The notes below the pieces were generated by a model. It had not been told where the DNA came from, did not search any database, and saw nothing but the letters and a program-made list of their open reading frames with translations. Source: DAINRZ01 sp964634885 (lineage in GTDB: Bacteria > Bacteroidota > Ignavibacteria > Kapaibacteriales > UBA2268). From it: 64,000 nt of DNA. Made by a program: the position numbers and the translations under genes. Shown one piece after another: positions 52,182-62,155 of this stretch (its first letter is position 1; every line of letters starts with the position of its first letter). Location of the stretch: contig CAZWLN010000004.1 of the NCBI GenBank assembly GCA_964634885.1, forward strand, positions 62,001 to 126,000. The letters run 5' to 3'.

Positions 52182-55100
52182 ATGAAAAGAATAAATGTGC
52201 TGTTGATGTGTATTCTCGGTTTACTTTTAGCAGCCACTGCCCTGAACTCACAGGACGCTACCTTTGTTAAAAGGATATCTGCGCTCGAGGGTAGGCATTT
52301 CCTTCTCGGTTTCATGCAGAACGAGATCGAGGAATGCACAACGGATGTCTTTACCCGTGTCTTTGTTACGTCCAGGGATACGACCCTGTTTACTGTAACC
52401 GACAAGTTTTCCGGGACACAATCCTTCACTGTCTTACCTGACCAGGTCGTAACCGTAATAATCGACAATAATATAATCAACAGCACTTCTGAGAAGGCAA
52501 AGGACTATACAATAGAAATTACATCTGAAAAACCCGTGTCGGTCTTTGCTTTCTGTTCCCGTTACCTTACAAGCGACAGCTATACTGCCGTTCCCATCTC
52601 CCGTTGGGGTACCGAATATGTTGTTGTCAGCATGCCCAATGACCAGTATGCCGCAAGAGTCGAAGGCTACGACTCGACAGAAGCTAAGAAACCACGCCGC
52701 AGCGAATTTATGTTATTGGCTGCCACGGACGGTACCGAGATTGCTTTTACTCCGACAGTGAACACCGATGAAGGCGTTGCAGCGGGAGTGGAAAAAAAGA
52801 TTACCCTGAACAAAGGCCAGTGCTATCTCGTAAAATCTGCCGGCTATCCGATGGGTGGTGGAGACTTGTCCGGCACAATAATTACCGGCAACAAACCCTT
52901 CGGTGTCCTTTCGGGTCATGTCAGGACAGCGGTAAGGCAGGGATTGGGCCATCCAAAGGACTCCAAGGATCACCTGATCGATATGTTAATGCCGGTTCCG
53001 AACTGGGGACAAAAATTTGCAACTGCTTGCTTCGGCATCAATGACAAAGTCGGAGACTATTTTAAACTAACATCATACTATGACAACACTGTTGTCAATT
53101 ACAGTTCCGAAAGCGGTTCCGGTACATTGACAATGGCAAAAGGCGGGGAGTCGGCTGTTGTATTCGGCATCTATACTCCTGCCTACTGGGAGTCGAATAA
53201 ACCCGTGCAGCTGAGCCAGATAATGATGCATGGCGGCGGTAATAACGAAAGCACCTTCTATGATCCTTCTCTTGTTACCATTCCTCCCGTAGAACAGTAT
53301 ATACAAAAAGTAACCATTACAACCCAGGGCAACGATCCGACCAATCCGTACCAGTACCTTGCCCACTATCTCTATCTTGTCTGCGATTCGGCAGCCGTTA
53401 ACAACATTACCTATGACAAAATACCGGTACAGGACTTTGAAGATCTGCCGAACCAGATCGTTCCCGGTACAAAGATACACTATGCCCAGTTCAAGATTGC
53501 GAAAGGAGTCCACACAATCGAAACTGCGAAAGGAAGCTTTACCGGCGCTCTTTACGGTACAGGCAACGCCGACTCTTACGCCATGATCCTGGGTATCGGC
53601 ATGATCGACCCGGCTAAGCCGGACACAAACGCTGCCGTAGTAACGGCGACCGACTCCTGCGGCGTCGTTACAGGCGTCATATCCGATGTAACCGGTGATT
53701 ATGTCTCCGGTTTGGACTATGTAAAAATCAAAGCCGACGAGACATTCAATTTCGACTGCACTGTCGGCTATGTTACAGATACATCCACTGTCGTAGGTTT
53801 TTCCGGAAGGCCGGTAGATATTCTCAAGGACGGCCGGATGGCCCTTGAGATAAAGGACAAGGAAGGTAATTTCAGGTGGTACCGCTATTACTACAACGGA
53901 CTGGCAATAAAACTCAACAAAGACAAGGTCGAATACAGTAATATCGATCACCAGGGTGAAAATACCGAACTGCTGAATTTCGAATACTACGGCAAAGATT
54001 CGATGGTGGTTAACAATATTTACCTGAAGAACGGCGACCCAAGGCTGACACTCGACATACAGAATACTTTCCCTTTCTGGGTGAAGGCAGGCGCGCAATT
54101 CGATTACAGCCTGACATACAGTCCGAAGGGAGATATCAGCGACCTTAGCGATGTGATTGTCATAGACCTGGGCTGCGGTAAGTATGTAGAGATACCTGTC
54201 AGCGGCAATGTCCTGAAACATACATTAGTAGTCGAAGGAAGCGATTTCGGCGATGTCATTGTGGGCGAAACCGTCCAGAGGTCTGTCCAGGTGACCAATA
54301 CAGGTAACACACCGGTTACGTTAAGCGGCCTCGATATTCTGAACTACACCGGCTGCTTCAGCTACGACAGCAGCTCGAAGTTCCCGAAAGTAATGGACCC
54401 CGGAGATATATACAGAATCCTGGTATATTTTACTCCAAAAGACCGGATTGTCTATACCGACAGCGGCAGTTTCCTGAACAATTACTCCATCTCCAATACA
54501 TTTCTTGTCAAAGGCCGTGGGATTGCTCCCCTGGTACAGTCAGTAAAAATTGACTGGGGCAACAGGAGGGTCGGCACCAAGAACGATACTCTGTTGCTGT
54601 TGCAGAACACCGGCAATGATCACGGGCGCCTGGTATTCTCGAAATACACGGCTAAGGACCCTGAGATCGACGGCGCTACTTTACAGTCTGTGAATAATAT
54701 TATTACAATAGGGGATACCCTTCCTCTCAATGTAAGTTTCAGCCCCCTGACCACAACGGCCCACCGCCTTGCCGCCGACCTGACAATGACATGGCTTCTG
54801 CATGATACCGTCAGGGTGGAACTGACAGGCACCGGTACCCTCCCCGAGGTAAAGACCTATGACGTCAATTTCGGTACGGTGGAAGTCTATGATTCCGGTA
54901 CCCTCAATCCACTGATGATCGAAACGGGAGGCAATGAAGACCTTACCGTTGACGATGTTTACATCGTCGGGGAAATTGACACATCATTCAAGCTTGGGCC
55001 GACACTCAAAGCCCTGCTCGGCCACAGCGGCCCACAGAAGCTGCAGCCCGGTTACAAGCTGCAGGAAGATGTAACCTTTGCTCCCGACAAGTCGGGCAAT

Positions 55101-56228
55101 CATGAGATGATAATCGAGCTGTTGCACGACGCAGCCCCTGCATACCAAAGGCTGGCCTCACGCATCAGGCTGACAGGATTCAGCGACTACACCCGCGTAG
55201 AGTCTTACCTTGTCATGCCCGACTCGATTATTGCCTGCCGTACCTTCGAAACAGGTGTTGTGGTACGGAATACCGGCATGGTTGACCTGAAGATTCAGCA
55301 GTTGGAACTGACACACGGCAACAGTGACATTGAACTGGACTGGGTTAAGGACTATCCTTCGATGATCCCGGTTACAATCGAAGTTGACTCCATGTACACC
55401 TTCCTGATGAAGGGGCTTGCCAAAAAAGGCGAGACTGACGAGGTCTTCATCAAGATGAAGATGAATGATACGATTCAGACACAACTGTCCTATACCATCG
55501 ACCCGCTTGCTTCGCAGTTCGCCATTGCCGGCATGAGTGACTACACGGCATCGATAGGGGATACGGTTACAATGATTTTCTCAGGTTCATTCTCCCGTGG
55601 CACAGAACTGCCTGTCAGGTTTAACCTTGTGTTGAACAATTTATTGAAGCAGTTATATTACCAGATCAGCCCTGATGTATTACTTACCATCAGCGACGGC
55701 AAAGGGCAAAAAACAACCTATCCGCTGAGTGTGGTACAGGACGCTGAAAAACTTACCCTGGACTATTCCCAGCCTTTAATGCTTCCCGCCGAAGGCTGTA
55801 CCTGGAGTTTTACACTTGTTTTCAAGACGCTGCTGGGTACTGAACTGGGATCCACGGTAACGACGCTTGGCGATTACAGTGAATGTTTCGACAACGACAG
55901 CATCAATTTCTTTGCCGGTGTTAACCAGGTGTGTATGTATAAATACAGCGGCGTTACACTAATAGAAGTCCCACTTACCGTGAAGACATCACCCAATCCT
56001 TCTTCCGGCAGGATACGGGTCGAAGTTGAACTGTCCCGCGATGAGGCTGTGGATGTAGCTGTAACAGACAACAGCGGTAAGCAGTCAATCCTCTGTTCGG
56101 GCATTGCACTGAAAAAAGGCAGCCATATTCTTACATTTGATAATGCAGGCCTGTCCGCAGGTGTCTATATGATTTCCGTCAGGACACAATCGGCCATTGT
56201 AAGTACCAGACTGATAATAGAGAAATAG
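52182..56228 (+). CDS. Giant T9SS-exported surface protein, paralogue 2 (IgGFc-binding-like)
   Basis: Start at ATG 52182 after GGGAAG; an ATG at 52155 is in frame but gives a longer basic leader. The protein has 1348 residues, exactly as paralogue 1, with the same 24-residue signal peptide length. Domain order matches: IgGFc-binding-like N-terminus (SVFAFCSRYLTSDSY, LNKGQCYLVKS, FGVLSGHVRT), linker with TDSCGVVTGVISD, ASH-like modules (EGSDFGDVIVGETVQRSVQV), the conserved TGGNEDLTVDDVYIVG block, and a T9SS type A tail ending LIIEK. Its upstream DNA lacks the palindrome of copy 1 but shares TTGTTTATTC, so it may be regulated differently. Confidence 0.85.
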   Translation: MKRINVLLMCILGLLLAATALNSQDATFVKRISALEGRHFLLGFMQNEIEECTTDVFTRVFVTSRDTTLFTVTDKFSGTQSFTVLPDQVVTVIIDNNIINSTSEKAKDYTIEITSEKPVSVFAFCSRYLTSDSYTAVPISRWGTEYVVVSMPNDQYAARVEGYDSTEAKKPRRSEFMLLAATDGTEIAFTPTVNTDEGVAAGVEKKITLNKGQCYLVKSAGYPMGGGDLSGTIITGNKPFGVLSGHVRTAVRQGLGHPKDSKDHLIDMLMPVPNWGQKFATACFGINDKVGDYFKLTSYYDNTVVNYSSESGSGTLTMAKGGESAVVFGIYTPAYWESNKPVQLSQIMMHGGGNNESTFYDPSLVTIPPVEQYIQKVTITTQGNDPTNPYQYLAHYLYLVCDSAAVNNITYDKIPVQDFEDLPNQIVPGTKIHYAQFKIAKGVHTIETAKGSFTGALYGTGNADSYAMILGIGMIDPAKPDTNAAVVTATDSCGVVTGVISDVTGDYVSGLDYVKIKADETFNFDCTVGYVTDTSTVVGFSGRPVDILKDGRMALEIKDKEGNFRWYRYYYNGLAIKLNKDKVEYSNIDHQGENTELLNFEYYGKDSMVVNNIYLKNGDPRLTLDIQNTFPFWVKAGAQFDYSLTYSPKGDISDLSDVIVIDLGCGKYVEIPVSGNVLKHTLVVEGSDFGDVIVGETVQRSVQVTNTGNTPVTLSGLDILNYTGCFSYDSSSKFPKVMDPGDIYRILVYFTPKDRIVYTDSGSFLNNYSISNTFLVKGRGIAPLVQSVKIDWGNRRVGTKNDTLLLLQNTGNDHGRLVFSKYTAKDPEIDGATLQSVNNIITIGDTLPLNVSFSPLTTTAHRLAADLTMTWLLHDTVRVELTGTGTLPEVKTYDVNFGTVEVYDSGTLNPLMIETGGNEDLTVDDVYIVGEIDTSFKLGPTLKALLGHSGPQKLQPGYKLQEDVTFAPDKSGNHEMIIELLHDAAPAYQRLASRIRLTGFSDYTRVESYLVMPDSIIACRTFETGVVVRNTGMVDLKIQQLELTHGNSDIELDWVKDYPSMIPVTIEVDSMYTFLMKGLAKKGETDEVFIKMKMNDTIQTQLSYTIDPLASQFAIAGMSDYTASIGDTVTMIFSGSFSRGTELPVRFNLVLNNLLKQLYYQISPDVLLTISDGKGQKTTYPLSVVQDAEKLTLDYSQPLMLPAEGCTWSFTLVFKTLLGTELGSTVTTLGDYSECFDNDSINFFAGVNQVCMYKYSGVTLIEVPLTVKTSPNPSSGRIRVEVELSRDEAVDVAVTDNSGKQSILCSGIALKKGSHILTFDNAGLSAGVYMISVRTQSAIVSTRLIIEK

Positions 56229-56596
56229 CCCATTTTCCGGAATTGCCGGGGCACTTGAGCAAGCGGCTGCTGCCCCTTGTTCAGGAGTATAGTGCATGGT
56301 CCCCGCTGCCGGGTTGCGCCATTGCCCCGTAAAAACTACGGCTGTTCCGATGTAATAATCGGGAATCCGCCCTATGAAGCTGAATTATCTAAAGATGAAC
56401 AGAAATATTACAAACCCTCCACTTTTGGTATGTCCGTTTATTATTGAACCGGAATTTGAACATAAATGTAAAAAAAATGCTGACAAAGTAAAAAAAATGT
56501 AAAATATTGTGAAACTTATTTTGGTTTAAATTGTTTAAACAGATATGAAATTTTGAAAATTGGAAAAATTGATATAATTTTAATAATGGTAAAATT
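56229..56596. other. 368-bp spacer with a methyltransferase remnant
   Basis: The first part (56229-56330) is GC-rich with a small GGGGCA/TGCCCC inverted repeat; 56340-56447 holds a broken DNA-methyltransferase frame; the rest to 56596 is AT-rich leader of paralogue 3. Confidence 0.55.
56340..56447 (+). pseudogene. Fragment of a type II (Eco57I-like) adenine DNA methyltransferase
   Basis: One frame reads DVIIGNPPYEAELSKDEQ and continues Lys-Tyr-Tyr-Lys-Pro before a TGA at 56445. D-x-x-I-G-NPPY is motif IV of N6-adenine methyltransferases, and the following E-L-S-K-D-E-Q-K-Y-Y is typical of the Eco57I/type IIG family. No SAM-binding motif or other part is present on either side; the preceding codons look random. 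It is a remnant of a restriction-modification gene that once sat between paralogues 2 and 3. Confidence 0.55.
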
Positions 56597-59500
56597 ATGT
56601 TAAGGATAGAGATGCAGTTAAAATACATATTGGCTTTTCTTTTAACCACATCTGTTCTTACTTCACAGGATGATACTTTTGTTAAAAGAATATCTGCACT
56701 TGAAGGAAGACATTTCATGATCGGGTTCATGCAGAATGAGATCAATGAATCGACAACACCACAAATCACCGAAGTCTTCATTACATCAACCGATACGACG
56801 AAAGTAACTTTATACGATATATACACCGGGAACAGGACATTCACAGCCATTCCGAACAAGGTTTACACCTTCATCATGGACAACAGGATAATCGATACGG
56901 AATCTGAAGCCTTCAAGAATTTCGGGATTGAAATTACCTCAGAGAAACCTGTTACTGTTTTCGCCTTTTGCTCGCGTAAACAGTCGAGCGACAGCTATAA
57001 TGCCGTACCAATATCCAGGTGGGGCAATGAATACGTTGTGATCAGCCTGCCGAACGACCAGTACGCTTCGGAAGGAGTTGAAGGGCTCGATTCGCTTCAG
57101 TGCAAGATGCCCCGCCGCAGCGAGTTTATGCTTCTGTCTGCCACTGACGGTACCGAGATTTCATTTACTCCGACCGTCGATACGGACAGGGGAGTCAAAG
57201 CCGGTACAACCAAGAAGATCACCCTGAACAAAGGACAGTGTTACTTAGTCAAATCAGCCGCCTATGTAATGGGATACGGAGACCTCTCCGGTACGATTGT
57301 CAGGGGCAATCAACCGTTCGGCGTCCTGTCCGGCCACATGAGGACGTCTTTGCCACAGGGCCTGAGTAACCCCAAAGACTCGAAAGACCATCTGATAGAC
57401 ATGCTCATGCCTGTTTCTTTCTGGGGCAAGACCTTTGCGACCTCACCCTTCGAAGTAAACAGCACTGGCGATTATTTCAAAATCGTTGCACGCGAAAGCG
57501 GAACTCATGTAACATGCTATATGACCAAGTCTGCTCCTGTTTCATATACCCTCCCGGACAGCGGATCATACGTGGGTATTCCCAACATTAACAAGCCGGC
57601 ATACTGGGTTGCTGACAAACCGATACAGTTAGGGCAGTTGATGATGCACAACGGAGGCAATACCGACACACGCTATGACCCCTCCCTTGTTACGATGCCC
57701 GCTGTCGATCAGTATATACAAAAAGTAACGATAATCACCCAGGGCAATGATTCCATTAACCAACTCCAGTACGATTCGAATTTTGTCAATATTGTCTGTG
57801 ACTCCGAAGCTGTCAATTATATCACATACGACGGCAGACTGGTTAAGGACATGACCGATCTGCCCAACCAGATCGTCGAAGGTACGAGAATACACTATGC
57901 CAGAATTGTCATTCCCGACATGGGCCAGCATACCGTCGAGACAGCCAAAGGCAGCTTTACGGGGATACTCTACGGTACGGGACAGGCAGATTCCTACGCC
58001 ATGATACTCGGCATCGGCCTTGTGGACATCAGTAAACCGGACCACAACGCTGCCATTGTTACTTCAACCGACAGTTGCGGTACTGTCGTGGGGGTCATCT
58101 CCGATCTTGTGGGAACCTTCAGTTCAGGCCTCGACTATGTCAAGGTCCGGACTGATACCATATATAATTACCAGTACACTGTTGACAATGTAACCGACAC
58201 ATCTACCGTAGTCGGTTTCAAGGCATGGCCTGTCGATAAATACAAGGATGCCCTCCTGGTCATCGAGATCAAGGACAAAGCCGGCAATTTCAGGATTTTC
58301 CGCCATTTCTACAACGGCGTATCCCTGAATATGAACAAGAGCACAATCGAGTTCAGTAATATCGATTACCAGGGTGAAAATACCGAACTGCTGAATTTCA
58401 CCTATACCGGCAGGGATTCGATGGTGGTTAATAATATTGACCTGAAATACTCTGATCCCAGGCTGAAGCTCAGTTTCAACAAGGCATTCCCGGTCTTGCT
58501 TCAGAAAGGGCAGACCTTCGATTACAGCCTTACTTACACTCCCAAAGGCGACATCAGCCCTCTCACAGATGTGATTGTGATCGACCTGGGCTGCGACAGG
58601 TACGTTGAAATCCCTGTCAGCGGCAATGTGGTAAAACGCACTGTCGATGTGCTCGGCTGGGATTTCGGCAAAGTTACGGTCGGAGAAACAGCGGAAAGAT
58701 ATATAGAATTGACAAATACCGGCAATGCGCCGTTGACGCTTACCGGGCTTAATATAGCGGATTATACGGGCTGCTTCAGCTACGACAGCGCCGGCAAATT
58801 CCCTAAGGACCTTGCTCCTGGTGAATCTTACAGGATCACAGTCTTTTTCACCCCAAAAGAAAGGATTGCCTATGAAGATGGCGGAACTTACCTGAACAAT
58901 TATTCCTTACCCAACAGCTACGTTCTGAAAGGTAACGGAATAGCGCCTCTGATTCCTTCGGTAAAAATCGACTGGGGGAGAAGGAGGGTCGGAACGACCA
59001 ACGATACTCTTGTGCAGTTGCAGAATGACGGCAATGACAACGGCCGCATTACTTTCTCAGGATTCTCGCCCCAGGACACCGAATTTAACGGAGCTACCTT
59101 ACAGGGCACCAATAACGAACTGATTACATCCGGCAGTGTCCTGCCCTTCAGCGTGAGTTTCAATCCTGTAACAAGTGTGGACCATCAGGAAATTGCCAAT
59201 CTTACTGTCAACTGGCGTTTACATGACACGGTCAGGGTGGAATTGACCGGTACCGGTACCATTCCGGTAATCAGGACCTATGATGTCGATTTCGACACTG
59301 TGGAATTGAACAGTTCGAAAACCCTGAGTTCACTGCTGCTTGAAGCCGGCGGCAATGAAGACCTTACCATCGACGACATTTACATTGTCGGAGATAAGGA
59401 TCCTTCATTCATTTCCGGCGCTGTCCTTACTGAAATGCTCGACAAGAGTGGTGTTCAGAAGTTACAACCGGGTTACAGCCTTACTGAAGATGTGGTTTTT

Positions 59501-60649
59501 AAGCCTGACAAGCCGGGCTATCATGAAATGACAATCGAGATTATGCATGACGCAGCTCCTTCATACAAGAGGCAGGCCTCACGTATAAGGCTGACGGGAT
59601 ACTGTAACTATTCCCGTTCGGAAGCCAGCCTGTTACTGCCGGATTCGATAATTGCCTGCCGAAAGTTTGAAGCCTCTGTTGTTGTTAAGAATACCGGCAT
59701 GGTTGACCTGAACATTCAGAAGCTGGGCCTGACACACGGCAACAGCGATGTGGAACTCGAATGGGCCACTGATTATACGTCATTGTTACCAGTAACCATT
59801 GGGGTGGATTCCTCCGGTACTTTCCTGATGAGAGGTTTTGCACAAAAAGATGAAATCGACGAAATATTCATTAATATGACAATTAACGACACAATCGAAA
59901 AGCAATTGTCGTATTCCATAGACCCGGTGCCTTCCAGGTTTAGCGTAGCAGATATGAGCGATATTGTTGACAGTATCGGTTCAACGGTTGAGATGAAGTT
60001 TACCGGTTCATTCTCCCGTGGTACCGAGTTGCCTGTCAGGTTTAACATGGTACTGGATAATATATTGAAAAATTTGTATTACCAGATTAAGCCTGACGTT
60101 TTTCTGGCCATTACTGACGAAAACGCCAGGACAAATTACTATCCTCTCACAGTAGTACAGGAAGCAAAACGGATTACCCTCGATTATCCCGAACCAATCG
60201 CACTGCCTGCCGGTGGATGTACATGGGGTTTCACTCTTCAGTTCAAGCTGCTGCTTGGTACCGAACTGGGTACTCATGTCACTGCCTTCGGCGATTACAG
60301 CGAATGCTACGAGGTTGACAGCATCAATTTCTACACGGGTGTTGACCAGGTTTGTATGTACAAGTACAGCGGAGTCACACTCATCGAAGTGCCACTCACT
60401 GTGAAAGTGCTGCCCAATCCCGTTGCTGACAGGATTCAGGCCGATATTGAATTGTCGCACGATGACGTTGTGGACGTGTCATTATTTGACAATTGTGGAA
60501 AAAAAATCGACCTCGGATCAAATTTATTCTTGAAAAAGGGCTCACATTCCCTTATATTTGAAAATATGGATTTGCCCGGAGGAGCATATATGTTATCCGT
60601 TAACACTCCCTCGGTCATAGTGAGTACTAAATTGATAATTGGAAAATAA
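56597..60649 (+). CDS. Giant T9SS-exported surface protein, paralogue 3 (IgGFc-binding-like)
   Basis: A 1350-residue protein, start ATG 56597, with a 24-residue signal peptide similar to that of paralogue 1 (MLRIEMQLKYILAF). The architecture is the same as in copies 1 and 2: IgGFc-binding-like half (VTVFAFCSRKQSSDSY, LVKSAAYVMGYGDLSGTI), TDSCGTVVGVISD linker, ASH-like modules (GWDFGKVTVGETAERYIEL), the EAGGNEDLTIDDIYIVG block and a T9SS type A tail ending LIIGK. It differs most from copy 2 in surface loops of the N-terminal half, around 280-330, where copy 3 has a distinct segment (RESGTHVTCYMTKSAP). A PorT-like barrel gene follows. Confidence 0.85.
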   Translation: MLRIEMQLKYILAFLLTTSVLTSQDDTFVKRISALEGRHFMIGFMQNEINESTTPQITEVFITSTDTTKVTLYDIYTGNRTFTAIPNKVYTFIMDNRIIDTESEAFKNFGIEITSEKPVTVFAFCSRKQSSDSYNAVPISRWGNEYVVISLPNDQYASEGVEGLDSLQCKMPRRSEFMLLSATDGTEISFTPTVDTDRGVKAGTTKKITLNKGQCYLVKSAAYVMGYGDLSGTIVRGNQPFGVLSGHMRTSLPQGLSNPKDSKDHLIDMLMPVSFWGKTFATSPFEVNSTGDYFKIVARESGTHVTCYMTKSAPVSYTLPDSGSYVGIPNINKPAYWVADKPIQLGQLMMHNGGNTDTRYDPSLVTMPAVDQYIQKVTIITQGNDSINQLQYDSNFVNIVCDSEAVNYITYDGRLVKDMTDLPNQIVEGTRIHYARIVIPDMGQHTVETAKGSFTGILYGTGQADSYAMILGIGLVDISKPDHNAAIVTSTDSCGTVVGVISDLVGTFSSGLDYVKVRTDTIYNYQYTVDNVTDTSTVVGFKAWPVDKYKDALLVIEIKDKAGNFRIFRHFYNGVSLNMNKSTIEFSNIDYQGENTELLNFTYTGRDSMVVNNIDLKYSDPRLKLSFNKAFPVLLQKGQTFDYSLTYTPKGDISPLTDVIVIDLGCDRYVEIPVSGNVVKRTVDVLGWDFGKVTVGETAERYIELTNTGNAPLTLTGLNIADYTGCFSYDSAGKFPKDLAPGESYRITVFFTPKERIAYEDGGTYLNNYSLPNSYVLKGNGIAPLIPSVKIDWGRRRVGTTNDTLVQLQNDGNDNGRITFSGFSPQDTEFNGATLQGTNNELITSGSVLPFSVSFNPVTSVDHQEIANLTVNWRLHDTVRVELTGTGTIPVIRTYDVDFDTVELNSSKTLSSLLLEAGGNEDLTIDDIYIVGDKDPSFISGAVLTEMLDKSGVQKLQPGYSLTEDVVFKPDKPGYHEMTIEIMHDAAPSYKRQASRIRLTGYCNYSRSEASLLLPDSIIACRKFEASVVVKNTGMVDLNIQKLGLTHGNSDVELEWATDYTSLLPVTIGVDSSGTFLMRGFAQKDEIDEIFINMTINDTIEKQLSYSIDPVPSRFSVADMSDIVDSIGSTVEMKFTGSFSRGTELPVRFNMVLDNILKNLYYQIKPDVFLAITDENARTNYYPLTVVQEAKRITLDYPEPIALPAGGCTWGFTLQFKLLLGTELGTHVTAFGDYSECYEVDSINFYTGVDQVCMYKYSGVTLIEVPLTVKVLPNPVADRIQADIELSHDDVVDVSLFDNCGKKIDLGSNLFLKKGSHSLIFENMDLPGGAYMLSVNTPSVIVSTKLIIGK

Positions 60650-60687
60650 TAAATGATTGTTTTAAATAGTTTTCTAAGGATATACAA

Positions 60688-61551
60688 ATGAAAATACGTG
60701 TTCTTTCTTTTGCCTTGTGTCTATTCTTAGCTTTGTTCTGTACAGTTGACCTATTCTCACAAGGGGAGTCCATGTCTGGAAAATCTAATCCTCTTGAGTT
60801 CGTATCACAGAAGAAACCTTTATTCTTTGGTATAACTGGTGGTGTGAACCAGGCTTTGCATAGCGCCGACATCTCGACATTCGCTGCCGATGAGTACTGC
60901 CCCAAGTTCGCAAGTACCACCGGTTTAGGTTTCTTCGGAGGTGTCTTCGTATGGATCCCTCTTGGTAATTTTGTTACATCAGAGCACAGCATATTCGTAA
61001 AAGCTACCTACAATACTCTTTCTGCCGACTTCACAGCAGACGGTGCTACATACGAAGCCCTTACTTACCCCGTAGGACAGAGTAAAGCAGATATTGTCAA
61101 TTTCACTACCGAGCATACTCTGGAAGCAACCTATCATGTCCTTGCATTCGAGCTTCTCTACCGCTACAAGATCGTTGACAACCTGGGTCTGGCCGTAGGC
61201 CCTACCTTTGATATTCCTTTCAAAAAGACATCGGTACAGAAACTTTCAATCATCGACCCTGACAATCTTGCTTTCCAGGAACCCGAAGCAATTCCCGAAG
61301 GCTATACCTATTCAAGCGACCACAGGACAATATTCATCAACAACGGTGATATTCCCGACGCTTCGAGTTTCAGGTTCGGCCTTAAGATGGGCATTAACTA
61401 TGAGTGGGTTACAGGTTCGGGCTTTGACGTCATTCCATTTGTTTTCTACAATTATGGAATAACCAAGGTTACTTCTTCGGAAGACTGGCGAATCAGCTCA
61501 TTCCAGTTGGGCGTTGACGTAAGGTTCAAGATCATGCATACAATGTGGTAA
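60688..61551 (+). CDS. Outer-membrane beta-barrel protein (PorT-like family)
   Basis: A 287-residue protein with a signal peptide (MKIRVLSFALCLFLALFCTVDLFS cut region) and a barrel-like pattern of alternating strands starting GITGGVNQALHSADIS, typical of the Bacteroidota outer-membrane barrel family that includes PorT. Strands recur through to the C-terminus LGVDVRFKIM. It lies 38 bases after paralogue 3, so it may be cotranscribed. If so it could serve surface display of the giant proteins, but no specific PorT residue pattern proves this. Confidence 0.75.
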   Translation: MKIRVLSFALCLFLALFCTVDLFSQGESMSGKSNPLEFVSQKKPLFFGITGGVNQALHSADISTFAADEYCPKFASTTGLGFFGGVFVWIPLGNFVTSEHSIFVKATYNTLSADFTADGATYEALTYPVGQSKADIVNFTTEHTLEATYHVLAFELLYRYKIVDNLGLAVGPTFDIPFKKTSVQKLSIIDPDNLAFQEPEAIPEGYTYSSDHRTIFINNGDIPDASSFRFGLKMGINYEWVTGSGFDVIPFVFYNYGITKVTSSEDWRISSFQLGVDVRFKIMHTMW

Positions 61552-61567
61552 TTGTTTTTTTGTAAAC

Positions 61568-61602
61568 AAGGGCACATTTGTATGAGTGTGCCCTTTTTTT
61601 TT
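61568..61602 (+). terminator. Rho-independent terminator after barrel gene
   Basis: AAGGGCACA (61568-61576) pairs with TGTGCCCTT (61587-61595) across a 10-base loop and is followed by a long T run. Confidence 0.92.
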
Positions 61603-61623
61603 ATTAAGATTGTGAGTGATTAG

Positions 61624-62142
61624 ATGGATGTACTTTGGTCTCCCTGGCGTTCGAAATACATCGATAGCTTCAAGGAAGAGGAGAAGGAACCGGGATCCGG
61701 AAGCTGTTTTTTGTGCAATGCCGTAAACCGGCCCCAATCTGTTGACGCTGCCCTCGTTGTCGAAGTCCGGGAGCATTGTTTTGCCATCCTTAACAAGTAT
61801 CCGTACAACAACGGACACCTCCTCGTAGTTCCCAACAGGCACGTTGCCGAGCTTGAGGACCTGGACGAAGCCGAGTTAACGGCCATGATGAAATTGGTGA
61901 AAGACGGCATGGCTGTCATCAGGCAATCATGCAAACCGCACGGTTTCAATGTCGGGATGAACATCGGAAGGGTATCGGGCGCCGGTGTTCCGGGCCATAT
62001 ACATATACACATCGTTCCGCGCTGGAACGGTGACACGAGTTTCATGGCGACAACGGCTGACGTGAAGATTGTCTCCCAGGCCCTCGAAGACTCTCAAAGG
62101 CAATTTGCGGAACTGTTTGCCCAACTGAAGATGAAACAATAG
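61624..62142 (+). CDS. HIT-family nucleotide hydrolase/phosphorylase
   Basis: A 172-residue protein of the HIT superfamily. The catalytic triad motif reads GHIHIHIVPRW, and the N-terminal block DVLWSPWRSKYI with two Cys (CFLC) is typical of the bacterial Ap4A-phosphorylase-like branch. It probably degrades dinucleoside polyphosphates or nucleotide conjugates; the exact substrate is open. It sits 13 bases before rsmA. Confidence 0.9.
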   Translation: MDVLWSPWRSKYIDSFKEEEKEPGSGSCFLCNAVNRPQSVDAALVVEVREHCFAILNKYPYNNGHLLVVPNRHVAELEDLDEAELTAMMKLVKDGMAVIRQSCKPHGFNVGMNIGRVSGAGVPGHIHIHIVPRWNGDTSFMATTADVKIVSQALEDSQRQFAELFAQLKMKQ

Positions 62143-62155
62143 TACGGTTAAGCCC

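Larger units (their letters stand above)
47965..60649 (+). repeat. Three tandem paralogous giant genes
   Basis: Three consecutive genes in the same direction (47965-52011, 52182-56228 and 56597-60649) encode 1348, 1348 and 1350 residues with the same domain order throughout. All share a 24-residue signal peptide and the sequence TFVKRISALEGRHF after it. Copies 2 and 3 are closer to each other than to copy 1; a 46-base segment at 53936-53981 and 58354-58399 differs at one position. Confidence 0.85.

Noticed and set aside
53073..54221. Open frame of 382 codons opposite giant paralogue 2
   Set aside because: It is antisense to a clear domain-bearing gene and not mirrored at equal length in the other two paralogues, as expected for chance openness.
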